Shown: positions 7,846 through 15,398 of the stretch, piece by piece
Layout of the letters: each line of letters opens with the position of its first letter
How positions within the stretch are numbered: the stretch's first letter is position 1
Assembly (NCBI GenBank): GCA_016936575.1
Contig: JAFGXQ010000114.1
Location: forward strand, 1 to 64,000
From: Deltaproteobacteria bacterium
GTDB taxonomy: Bacteria; Myxococcota_A; Polyangia; JAAYKL01
Direction of reading: 5' to 3'
Length of the DNA stretch: 64,000 bases
Made by a program: the position numbers and the translations under genes
The notes under the pieces: generated by a model
Databases searched by the model: none
Told to the model about the DNA's origin: nothing
The model's input: only the letters and a program-made list of their open reading frames with translations

Positions 7846-9675
7846 ATGTGTGGAATCGTTTGTTATGTGGGTAGTCAGAACTGCAGCCGGATAGTGATCG
7901 ACGGGCTTAGCCGACTTGAATATCGAGGCTACGATTCGGCGGGAATCGCCGTGCACAGCGGAACCGAAATTCATATCAGTCGTCAGGAAGGCAAGCTCGC
8001 GGGGCTGGAAGAAAAACTGCGACTGTCTCCTCTGTCCGGTTCCACAGGAATCGGTCATACCCGCTGGGCCACTCACGGCCGGCCCTCCGAGAATAATGCC
8101 CACCCCCATCGCGTGGGAAAAATCGCGGTGATTCACAACGGCATTTTTGAAAATCATCTTGAACTGCGCGCCTCACTTGAAAAGGAAGGCTGTGTATTTT
8201 CTTCAGAGACCGACACCGAGATTCTGGCGCACCTGGTTTCACAGGCGATTGTTTCCGCACCGTCGCTGAAGGAGGCGGTACGGCAATCATTGGGAAAGGT
8301 GCAGGGGTCCTATGCGGTTGCCGTGTTGAGTGAAGATAATCCCGACGAGTTGATTGTGGCGAAAAACGCGTCCCCGCTGGTAATAGGCATCGGCGAGGGT
8401 GAAATGTTCGCCGCGTCGGATGTTCCTGCCATTTTAAAATATACCCGCAAGGTGATGTTCATGGAAGACGGGGAGCTGGCCCGGCTGACCCGCGAAGGCG
8501 CAGAAATAGAGACCATGGCCGGAGAAGCGGTGACAAAACCGCAAAAAGAAATTACGTGGTCACACATCCAGGCCGAAAAAGAGGGCTACAAGCATTTCAT
8601 GCTGAAAGAGATTTACCAGCAGCCCACGGTGATTGAAGATACCTTGCGCGGTCGGGTGTCCATCGAGGGGTCGGGGGTGGCAACCGAACTGATGGGTTTT
8701 GACGACGCAACCGCGCGGCGGATTCGTCGAATTGTTCTGCTGGCATGCGGCACATCGTATCATGCGTCTATGGTGGGCAAGTATTGGCTGGAAAAACTGG
8801 CCCAGGTACCCACCGAGGTGGAGTTGGCCAGCGAATACCGGGCGCGGGAACCGCTGGTGGATCCCAATGATTTGGTGATTCCGGTGTCCCAGTCGGGTGA
8901 AACCCTCGATACCATGGAGGCAATCAAAATCGCCAAAGCGGGCGCCGCGCGCATTCTGGCCATCAGTAATGTGGTGGACTCCGCAATTCCTCGTTCGAGC
9001 GACGGCACGTTATACACGCACGCCGGTCCGGAAATCGGTGTGGCCTCCACCAAATGTTTTACTGCGCAGCTTGCGGCGCTGTACATGTTGGCCGTCCATC
9101 TGGGTCGTCGTCGAAACACGTTGACCAAAGATCAGGCGCGCGAGCTGCTCGAAAACCTGATGCGGGTTCCGAAATTGATGAACGAAGTGCTGAAAAAGAA
9201 CGATGAAATTAAAAAAATCGCTCACAGCATCGCGCACTTGAAAGATGCCTTATTTTTAGGCCGCAATCTCTCCTATCCCATCGCCCTGGAAGGCGCGTTG
9301 AAGCTGAAAGAAATTTCGTACGTACATGCGGAGGGATACGCCGCAGGCGAAATGAAACATGGACCCATAGCGTTAATCGATGAAAACATGCCGGTGGTGG
9401 TGGTAATGCCCAATGATGAATCGCTCAAACGCATTGTGGGCAACGTGCAGGAAGTGATGGCCCGCGGCGGGAAAGTGATTGGTGTGGTCAGCGAGAATGA
9501 ACAGGAGAGCGCGGGTATCGAAATGGAGCGCATTGTGATTCCGGCGTGCCCCCCTGAAGTATCGCCGCTGTTGAGTGTTCTTCCGCTGCAGTTGCTGGCC
9601 TATCATGTGGCGGATTTCAAAGGAACCGATGTGGACCAACCCCGAAATCTGGCCAAAACCGTGACCGTAGAATAG
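7846..9675 (+). CDS. glmS: Glutamine-fructose-6-phosphate aminotransferase
   Basis: GlmS makes glucosamine-6-phosphate from fructose-6-phosphate and glutamine, the first step of UDP-GlcNAc synthesis for peptidoglycan and LPS. The 609-residue length is typical. The N-terminal Ntn-type glutaminase begins MCGIVCYVG, with Cys2 as nucleophile after Met removal, and has GIGHTRWATHG and the SETDTE motif. Two SIS sugar-isomerase domains follow; the first has ACGTSYHA and SQSGET. The end, NLAKTVTVE, is the usual GlmS tail. The start is preceded by GAACGAGG. There is no sign of a glmS ribozyme in the short leader. A strong terminator follows at 9827-9859. Confidence 0.98.
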   Translation: MCGIVCYVGSQNCSRIVIDGLSRLEYRGYDSAGIAVHSGTEIHISRQEGKLAGLEEKLRLSPLSGSTGIGHTRWATHGRPSENNAHPHRVGKIAVIHNGIFENHLELRASLEKEGCVFSSETDTEILAHLVSQAIVSAPSLKEAVRQSLGKVQGSYAVAVLSEDNPDELIVAKNASPLVIGIGEGEMFAASDVPAILKYTRKVMFMEDGELARLTREGAEIETMAGEAVTKPQKEITWSHIQAEKEGYKHFMLKEIYQQPTVIEDTLRGRVSIEGSGVATELMGFDDATARRIRRIVLLACGTSYHASMVGKYWLEKLAQVPTEVELASEYRAREPLVDPNDLVIPVSQSGETLDTMEAIKIAKAGAARILAISNVVDSAIPRSSDGTLYTHAGPEIGVASTKCFTAQLAALYMLAVHLGRRRNTLTKDQARELLENLMRVPKLMNEVLKKNDEIKKIAHSIAHLKDALFLGRNLSYPIALEGALKLKEISYVHAEGYAAGEMKHGPIALIDENMPVVVVMPNDESLKRIVGNVQEVMARGGKVIGVVSENEQESAGIEMERIVIPACPPEVSPLLSVLPLQLLAYHVADFKGTDVDQPRNLAKTVTVE

Positions 9676-9777
9676 ACCTGACCAGTCTGGTCAAGTTGTC
9701 CGTATTGCCTCCGGCAAAAAAAAAAAAATAATTTTGGGTTTTGACCCTCCTTTTTATTTTTCTGGGCACTTACAGGT

Positions 9778-9822
9778 ACAATTCTTTTGCAGTCTTCTGC
9801 TTTTTAGGAGCCCAAGAATTGT
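9778..9822 (+). ncRNA. Perfect stem-loop upstream of a terminator; possible small RNA
   Basis: ACAATTCTT (9778-9786) pairs exactly with AAGAATTGT (9814-9822). The 27-base loop holds a smaller hairpin GCAG-TCTT-CTGC and an AGGAGCCC segment that could be an exposed seed. A rho-independent terminator follows five bases later. Stem plus terminator make a compact unit of about 80 nt in the glmS 3' region. It could be a 3'-UTR-derived or independent sRNA, or simply a stabilising 3' end. A TTGACC at 9741 might be a -35 box, but no -10 fits well. Confidence 0.35.
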
Positions 9823-9826
9823 AACC

Positions 9827-9859
9827 GGGCGGGGAATGCTGGATCCCGCCCTTTTTTTT
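9827..9859 (+). terminator. Rho-independent terminator after glmS
   Basis: GGGCGGG (9827-9833) and CCCGCCC (9845-9851) form a 7-bp GC stem around an 11-base loop, followed by eight T residues (9852-9859). This is a textbook intrinsic terminator for plus-strand transcription from glmS, about 150 bp after its stop. Confidence 0.85.
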
Positions 9860-9984
9860 GGGTTCTATATGCCACGTATGCAATTTTTAAAACAAATAGG
9901 ACGCTGACTCATATCTCATGGTTTTCGCAACGAGTGTCCGATTTCTCCATTCCCGCGAACGCACATCTAGTACTCCCGTTCCAA

Positions 9985-10120
9985 AATTCGTTCCTTAATT
10001 CATGACAAAAATTCCGCTATTCACGAAAAGCGTAGATGGACCGCGCTGCTGAGACGCTCGCACACGAGCTCCTCAGTAGCGCGGCTTACTGCGCAGTGTA
10101 ATTACGGAACGAATTAAGGA
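9985..10120. repeat. 136-bp structured element with inverted ends and a long central hairpin
   Basis: The ends are complementary: AATTCGTTCC (9985-9994) with GGAACGAATT (10106-10115), overlapped by a second pair TCCTTAATTC / GAATTAAGGA. The centre is a near-perfect hairpin: CCGCGCTGCTGAG (10041-10053) with CTCAGTAGCGCGG (10072-10084), 12 of 13 paired, and inside it GCTCG-CACA-CGAGC (10056-10069). It fills the space before the stop of the convergent minus-strand gene. It has no coding potential that I can see. It could be a MITE-like insertion, a structured RNA, or a bidirectional transcription block. Confidence 0.5.
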
Positions 10121-11272
10121 TTACCGGTACTGGTATTTGTTTTGTTCGGTAGCTTCTCGTACTTTTTGAACGTCATTCCGGTATTCCGAGGGCCATTCTC
10201 CGGTGGGGTATGTCAGCAGCAATGACGCGATTTCAGTGCGGCCGAGCGCAGTTTCTATTTTCGCCAGTTGAAGTCTCACAGCGGGGTGTGTGGGCGCGCC
10301 GCTGAAATTCTCGATGATGAGTTGTCGTGCGTCCCAGAGGGCGTGTGCGTGTATCAGCCAATTCGTGCGCTCGACGATATCTTCAGGATCGGACGGAAAC
10401 TGGTTTATGGAAAAAATTTGACGCACCGCTTCCCGATTGCGTCTGGTTTTCAGTAAAAGTACAATCAGGTGTTTGCGAAGCGAATCGTCCTGGTGATGCT
10501 GCGCCAGTATCTGGAAATACAATGACACTGCGGCGCTGGTTTGTTGTGACCGTTCATATTCCTTAGCAATTTTTTGAACGGCGTCAAAATTTTCTCCGCG
10601 CAACGCCAGATACTGAATGTAATACTGCACGGATAATTCAGTGTATTGAAGTTCGTACGATACGGTCGCGGCGGCAAAAAAGATGTCTGCCTGCGTACGG
10701 CAGCGAATGAGCGCCAGCTGGTAATATTGAAGCGCGCGTTTTTTCTGTTCCGCTGTTTGCCGGCGGGAATAGTATTCGGCCAGCCAGACCAGGGATGAAA
10801 TATCGGTGCGATCGGACTGGTATCCCATCGTCGCGGATTCGATGGCTTTTTCTGTGTCGTTTTGTTGCAAGTGATATTCCGCCGCCGCGCACCAGGCCTC
10901 GCCGTTGCCTGGTGACATCAGTATCGCTTCGGCGATATGCACCCGTGCGCGTTCGGGTTGCTTTTTCTGCAGGAGCACAGTTGCCAGTTGGATGTGAAGA
11001 GATGAATCGTCCGGCGAGCCCACAATGGCTTTTTCGTATTCGTCGACAGCGCCGTCCAAATCATTTCGAGCAAGCAGAATATCTCCTCTGATCTTATGTT
11101 CATAGGCGTATGCGTTTCCGAAAATCATTTGGGCTTGGGGAATGGCAGCGGCATCGCGGTGAGTATCGGGAGAGAGCATTTTTTGAGCGCCGCCGCAAGC
11201 GGACACCGTGAAGCTGAAGACAAGTGCGTAGAAGACGAATCTACTTGTTTGTTGTAATCCGCGTGTGTTCAT
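10121..11272 (-). CDS. TPR-repeat lipoprotein
   Basis: This 383-residue protein has a lipoprotein signal (YALVFSFTVSAC, cysteine about residue 26) and then tandem tetratricopeptide repeats across most of its length, e.g. GDILLARNDLDGAVDEYEKA (about 63-82), VLLQKKQPERARVHIAEAIL and AEYHLQQNDTEKAIESATMG. TPR lipoproteins act as envelope assembly scaffolds; the partner here is unknown. It is the last gene of the ribF operon, and its start shares one base with the stop of the preceding gene (TAATG), so translation is coupled. Confidence 0.85.
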   Translation of the reverse strand: MNTRGLQQTSRFVFYALVFSFTVSACGGAQKMLSPDTHRDAAAIPQAQMIFGNAYAYEHKIRGDILLARNDLDGAVDEYEKAIVGSPDDSSLHIQLATVLLQKKQPERARVHIAEAILMSPGNGEAWCAAAEYHLQQNDTEKAIESATMGYQSDRTDISSLVWLAEYYSRRQTAEQKKRALQYYQLALIRCRTQADIFFAAATVSYELQYTELSVQYYIQYLALRGENFDAVQKIAKEYERSQQTSAAVSLYFQILAQHHQDDSLRKHLIVLLLKTRRNREAVRQIFSINQFPSDPEDIVERTNWLIHAHALWDARQLIIENFSGAPTHPAVRLQLAKIETALGRTEIASLLLTYPTGEWPSEYRNDVQKVREATEQNKYQYR

Positions 11273-12318
11273 TATTTCATCCGTTCGTCTTTGGTGGAGC
11301 GGGACGCCAGTAGCAGATAGGTTCGCGCAGCTTCCATACGAATTCGCTCGTCAGGGCTGTTCATCGCCGCTGCCGCCGCGGCGAGATCACCGGCAAGGGG
11401 CGTGGTCGCCTGAATGGCCAGTGCACGCACAGCGGATAGTTGAAGAGAGTCGGTGCTGTGAACGCAGGCTTTTCTCAACATTTCCATAGGCTGTCCTTCG
11501 ACAGAACCCTCTATATACTGATGCAGTGTCGTTCCACTGAAGGAAAACGGGGCGTCCGATGCAGTGTTCGGTCGGCTTTGAACGCTTTTCGCGTTCAGCA
11601 GGCGCAGCAGCTGTTGACGATGTGCGGCTGCCCGCGGTACGGTGATTCCTTCCACGGTTTCAGCCAGTTCCATTCGCCTGGCTGACACAAATGCGATGGC
11701 AATCGCGAGCGGGCCGTTGTCATACGGTGCGGCACGGCCAATCAATGTATTCAATGGTATTTTGTCCGGCTCGTCGACTGTGGATGGCCCAAGTGCCAGT
11801 GCATTTTTCAGAACGGGGGGGTGTTTCTGCTGTTTTAGGTAGGCAACGGCGGCGAACAGTTGGGTGACCGGGTCATCGCCGGCTGTTTTCGCGGGAGGCA
11901 ATGCGGTCGTCGGCGCAGCGGCCAACCAGCGCCAGCATAGTGTTTTAAGTAAAAGGTCGTTCGTCGCCGCGCCCCTGGTCAATTGGCGTTGCACCGTCTC
12001 GGCGTGGGCGTCAATCTGCAGATACTTGATGAATACCGCGGCCCAGGGCGCAATCGAATCGTTTTCAGATGCCAGCGCGGTTTCCAGGATCTGTTTGGCC
12101 TGTGCAGCGTCTCTGGCAACCAGTTCATCGAGGGCGTGGTCCGCAGTGTCCGGTTGTCCGTCAGACGCTGCGGACAGGTCGGATGTGTCTTCCTGTGAAG
12201 AGACAGTGGCGGTTGCCGCAGATGAAGATACTGTCCGGGATGGGGTTGAATGTCCGCAGCCGACGATGAGAATGACACCGAACCCAAACCGCAATGTGGC
12301 GACGAATCGTTGAATCAT
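11272..12318 (-). CDS. Lipoprotein with alpha-helical repeats
   Basis: This 348-residue protein has a lipoprotein signal (FGFGVILIVGC, cysteine about residue 21), a Ser/Thr/Ala/Asp-rich linker (about 23-60) and a long alpha-helical part. The C-terminal segments (LRKACVHSTDSLQLSAVRALAI, then MNSPDERIRMEAARTYLLLA) look like HEAT-type repeats. No enzyme motif is visible. It probably sits in the envelope with the TPR lipoprotein encoded directly downstream. Its start overlaps the trmL stop by 4 bp (ATGA). Confidence 0.8.
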   Translation of the reverse strand: MIQRFVATLRFGFGVILIVGCGHSTPSRTVSSSAATATVSSQEDTSDLSAASDGQPDTADHALDELVARDAAQAKQILETALASENDSIAPWAAVFIKYLQIDAHAETVQRQLTRGAATNDLLLKTLCWRWLAAAPTTALPPAKTAGDDPVTQLFAAVAYLKQQKHPPVLKNALALGPSTVDEPDKIPLNTLIGRAAPYDNGPLAIAIAFVSARRMELAETVEGITVPRAAAHRQQLLRLLNAKSVQSRPNTASDAPFSFSGTTLHQYIEGSVEGQPMEMLRKACVHSTDSLQLSAVRALAIQATTPLAGDLAAAAAAMNSPDERIRMEAARTYLLLASRSTKDERMK

Positions 12319-12848
12319 GGCGATAGCATAAAGGAATTTAACGCACCAGTCACTTCCAGGGTTTTATAAAGTGCAATCGATACACTGTTGGCCAGATTCA
12401 GCGAGCGAACCGATTTTGACAGGGTGGGGATACCGTACTGATCATCGGGGTATCGGCATACAATGTCGTCGGGAAGGCCCACACTTTCCGCGCCGAACAC
12501 CAGTGTGCATCCCGATGTGTACGGCGCCTCCAGAAAACTTTTGTTTGCCTTCGATGAAAACAGAATCGGACGCTCGGTGCCGATATGGTGAAGGCAGTCG
12601 CTGAAGGTGGTATGGGTGCATACGGTCACCAGATGCCAGTAGTCCAGCCCCGCCCGCCGCACAGCTTTTTCATCCAGCGAGAAGCCGATGTTTCCCACCA
12701 GGTGCAGATGGGCGCCGGTGGCCGCGCACAACCGGGCGATGTTCCCGGTGTTCTGCGGGATTTCCGGATTGACCAACACAATGTGAACCGGTTCGGTCGG
12801 CGCCATGCGCAAACGGGATTTCCAGGTCGTATCGATTTTTTCTGTCAT
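12315..12848 (-). CDS. trmL: tRNA (cytidine/uridine-34-2'-O)-methyltransferase TrmL
   Basis: TrmL methylates the 2'-OH of the wobble base 34 in certain tRNA-Leu using S-adenosylmethionine. This 177-residue protein has the short SPOUT fold without an extra RNA domain. The three conserved blocks are present: NPEIPQNTGNIARLCAATGA (about 28-47), LVFGAESVGLP (about 125-135) and the knot motif SVRSLNLANSVSIALYKTLE near the C-terminus. The N-terminus is about 18 residues longer than in the usual enzyme. It overlaps both neighbours by 4 bp in the ribF operon. Confidence 0.93.
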   Translation of the reverse strand: MTEKIDTTWKSRLRMAPTEPVHIVLVNPEIPQNTGNIARLCAATGAHLHLVGNIGFSLDEKAVRRAGLDYWHLVTVCTHTTFSDCLHHIGTERPILFSSKANKSFLEAPYTSGCTLVFGAESVGLPDDIVCRYPDDQYGIPTLSKSVRSLNLANSVSIALYKTLEVTGALNSFMLSP

Positions 12849-13372
12849 TTTTTACCGGATACAGGAAGTGCGCGGGCCATGGGAACAAACGCGCCGTTAC
12901 GTCCGAGAAATCCGATGGCGGCGGTAAATACCGCGCCCGTTGCAGTACCGCTGATTTCCTGCTGGCCCACCGCGAGTTCAATCGCGATGTCCTGTATAGT
13001 GGTGCGGACGCCTCGTGGACCAGGTGCAGCGGTGAACAGGCGAATGATCGTGTGACCGGAATATCGAACCACGCGTTTTGCAAGTGCCAGGCCTTCGTCG
13101 GTGAGCTCCCATTCCATGCAGAGACTGCCTTCGGTGAAAAAGAGTTCTATCCGATCGATTCCCCTGGCAGCGGACGGATGTTGTTCGGGCATTCCAAGCC
13201 CCATTTTTTCGCTCATTCGTTTTCGCAGCGCTTTTACGCGTTCATCATCCGGGTGCTGCTGCTCCAATCGGGATATTACTTCCGATGCCTCTTTAATCAA
13301 ATCCTGAACCATCAAAATTTCGGCCATCGCCACAGTGGTGAACGGCACACTGGGCGGCGTGCTGTCTTTCAT
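12845..13372 (-). CDS. Small TPR-motif protein with a DUF4912-like domain
   Basis: This 175-residue cytosolic protein starts with one helical-hairpin unit of TPR type (VAMAEILMVQDLIKEASEVI then LEQQHPDDERVKALRKRM). The pattern T-M-A-E-x-x-x-x-Q plus E-P-D-N-E is common in TPR proteins of this bacterial group. Residues about 80-170 form a beta-rich domain (LCMEWELTDEGLALAKRVV to FLGRNGAFVPMARALPV) resembling DUF4912, a predicted ligand-binding fold, though the match is by eye. It overlaps ribF and trmL by 4 bp each, so it is cotranslated with RNA and flavin metabolism genes. Confidence 0.75.
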   Translation of the reverse strand: MKDSTPPSVPFTTVAMAEILMVQDLIKEASEVISRLEQQHPDDERVKALRKRMSEKMGLGMPEQHPSAARGIDRIELFFTEGSLCMEWELTDEGLALAKRVVRYSGHTIIRLFTAAPGPRGVRTTIQDIAIELAVGQQEISGTATGAVFTAAIGFLGRNGAFVPMARALPVSGKK

Positions 13373-14304
13373 GCAATTTTCTCCAATTCTGTTCTGATTT
13401 GACGAACATCGGTCTGAATTTGGGCGGTGAGCTGCTCCAGCGATTCGAATTTCATATCTTCACGTATTTTTGATACGAAATGAACGGTAACGGGCTTTCC
13501 ATACATGTCGCGATCGAAATCGAGCAGATGGGCTTCAATGGAACGGCCGTGTTGTAATGTGGGACGGTTTCCGATGTACACCGCGGCGGGATAACGGGAG
13601 TTGTCTTCAATGGAGACAAACGCGCTGTATATGCCGTCGTTCGGGCTGATTACATTTTGGGGATCAATGTTAACAGTGGGAAACCCGATAGAACGGCCCA
13701 CCTGCTGTCCCTGAACCACCACTCCCGGGAGTTCGTGGTAGCGATGGAGCAACACCGCGGCCTGAGTCACATTTCCTTCCGCGATCAGCGTGCGGACGCG
13801 CGTGGACGAAATGATGTCCTCAGAGGTGGAAAGCAGGTTTTCGGCGATTACGTCAAAACCGAACCTGCGTCCCTGTTCCTGCAAAAAACCGATGTCTCCG
13901 GCGCGTTTCTTACCGAACCGAAAGTTTTTGCCCACGACGATCATTTTTGCATTCATGGCTGAAATCAGTGCTTCAGAAACAAACGCATCCGGTGTCATTG
14001 ATGCGAACGAACGATCAAAGGTTTGACACAGCAGAATGTCCGGTGATGTTCGCGATAGAAGCTGCTGTTTTCGCTGCGGGGTAGTGAGTCGAGGAGGGGC
14101 GTTGTCCGGCGCGAACAGTTCAGCCGGGTGAGGTTCAAATGTACATATAATAAATTGTCGGCCATTTTGCTCGGATTGGCGCTGACAGTGTTGAATGACC
14201 GTCTGATGACCACGATGAACACCATCGAAATTGCCGATGGTGACAACAGATCCGTGCGTCACTTCATCACGGGGAATATTTCTGTAGTCACTGTAGAGGT
14301 TCAT
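13369..14304 (-). CDS. ribF: Bifunctional riboflavin kinase / FAD synthetase
   Basis: RibF phosphorylates riboflavin to FMN and adenylates FMN to FAD. The 311-residue length is typical. The N-terminal nucleotidyltransferase has GNFDGVHRGHQ (about 25-35) and ISSTRVRTLI. The C-terminal riboflavin kinase begins with the flavin/ATP loop GQQVGRSIGFPTVNI (about 202-216) and has GIYSAFVSI. I chose the ATG at 14304; a TTG three codons upstream is possible. It heads a five-gene operon in which every junction overlaps by 1-4 bp. Confidence 0.95.
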   Translation of the reverse strand: MNLYSDYRNIPRDEVTHGSVVTIGNFDGVHRGHQTVIQHCQRQSEQNGRQFIICTFEPHPAELFAPDNAPPRLTTPQRKQQLLSRTSPDILLCQTFDRSFASMTPDAFVSEALISAMNAKMIVVGKNFRFGKKRAGDIGFLQEQGRRFGFDVIAENLLSTSEDIISSTRVRTLIAEGNVTQAAVLLHRYHELPGVVVQGQQVGRSIGFPTVNIDPQNVISPNDGIYSAFVSIEDNSRYPAAVYIGNRPTLQHGRSIEAHLLDFDRDMYGKPVTVHFVSKIREDMKFESLEQLTAQIQTDVRQIRTELEKIA

Positions 14305-14664
14305 CTCGCACAAGATACGTACCTAAGGTCCCATGGTCAACAGAAACCCTGCATCGAATTGGCGGCATCGCCGATGACGATGGTGGGAGGAAACAGAAAA
14401 ATTGAACGATTGTGCGAATGAATCGGAGTTCTAACGGCGCAAAATGTTTTAGAAAATAAAAAATAGTCACCGGGAATTGCAGAAATGAAAACGCGATTTC
14501 AGTATTTGTGAATTCCAAAAAAAAAACGGATTTGATAATATAGGGTCTTGAACAAAGGAAATTACATGTTATGCTAGGCGCAATCTTGGAAAACTTCCGA
14601 CATGGGGTTGGAAGTTCCGGTGAAATTTTTCGCTGGACAGTTTTTTGGATGAAGAGGGCATATT
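14305..14664. promoter_or_regulatory. Divergent spacer between ribF and a marR-type gene
   Basis: This 360-bp region separates divergent genes. The part 14440-14560 is strongly A/T-rich and includes TTTGATAATATAG (14531-14543), which resembles a -10 region for the plus strand, without a well-spaced -35. I see no RFN (FMN) riboswitch upstream of ribF and no further gene. Confidence 0.35.
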
Positions 14665-15117
14665 ATGAATCAAAACAACGACAACACCAATAATGTGATT
14701 GAAACCGTTGAGGAAATGGCGCAGGAGCTGATGCGTCGATTGGACCTGCTTAGCGGCAGCAAAGTACAGGATGAAATATCGTATGGTCAATACAAAGTGA
14801 TTTCTGTCATTCACAACCATGGACCGATTTCTGTGGGTAACCTGGGCCGTTTGGTGGGTTCTGCGCAGAGCACGACATCAGAAATGATCGCCAGATTAAC
14901 GAAGGCCGGTTTGGTAACGAAAGTACGTGGTCCGTACGACGGACGTGTTGTGGTTGTTGAACTGACCGACCAGGGACGTCAGCTGATGCGTCGTCGTCGC
15001 ACCAGAGTTCGTGAGGGCTACCAGGGTTTGTTCGGCCGTCTCTCTTCCGCAGAGCAGGAGAGTTTTGTGGCATCACTGAAAAATCTGGACGAGATTCTTT
15101 CTAAACTGACCAACTAG
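14665..15117 (+). CDS. MarR-family transcriptional regulator
   Basis: This 150-residue protein has the MarR winged-helix arrangement: a helical dimerisation arm (1-40), a winged helix with QYKVISVIHNHGPISVGNLG and the recognition helix SAQSTTSEMIARLTKAGLV (about 67-85), a wing (RGPYDGRVVVVELTDQG) and a C-terminal helix pair. MarR proteins are usually repressors released by small ligands or oxidation; the protein has no cysteine, so a redox mechanism is unlikely. Target genes may include the neighbouring Tat lipoprotein, but nothing in the sequence proves this. A GAAGAGGG ribosome-binding site precedes the ATG. Confidence 0.92.
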   Translation: MNQNNDNTNNVIETVEEMAQELMRRLDLLSGSKVQDEISYGQYKVISVIHNHGPISVGNLGRLVGSAQSTTSEMIARLTKAGLVTKVRGPYDGRVVVVELTDQGRQLMRRRRTRVREGYQGLFGRLSSAEQESFVASLKNLDEILSKLTN

Positions 15118-15130
15118 TTTTCGGGTAATT

Positions 15131-15201
15131 GGGCGAAAAATGTTTCGCCCCTATCGTTCTGTACAAATATTCGTCTGTACAGGCAACCCATTGCAGTTGC
15201 C
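15131..15201. repeat. Cluster of three small dyads
   Basis: GGGCGAAA-AATG-TTTCGCCC (15131-15150) is a perfect 8-bp hairpin just after the marR-type gene and may act as its terminator, though no T-run follows. TGTACA occurs twice in 15161-15182 and can pair. GGCAAC-N8-GTTGCC (15182-15201) is a third stem. Similar gap-filling palindromes recur as REP-like elements in related genomes. Confidence 0.4.
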
Positions 15202-15398
15202 ACCGGAATTCCTACGGGGCGGGCGCGGTGACCTGTTCATGCGGTCTCGCCGGAAATAACCGAAAAAGTTCGTGCGTTTTGTTTTTTCGTATCGGGTTTT
15301 CTGATATGGATTACTAAACATCTGTTCTTGCAGGTGTGTGGAATGGTGGGGAATATTGTAATTTGATGACCAGGCGTTCGAACAAAGGTGTGAAAACA

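Noticed and set aside
13369-14500. FMN riboswitch upstream of ribF
   Set aside because: No RFN-element-like conserved blocks are visible in the 360-bp divergent spacer.
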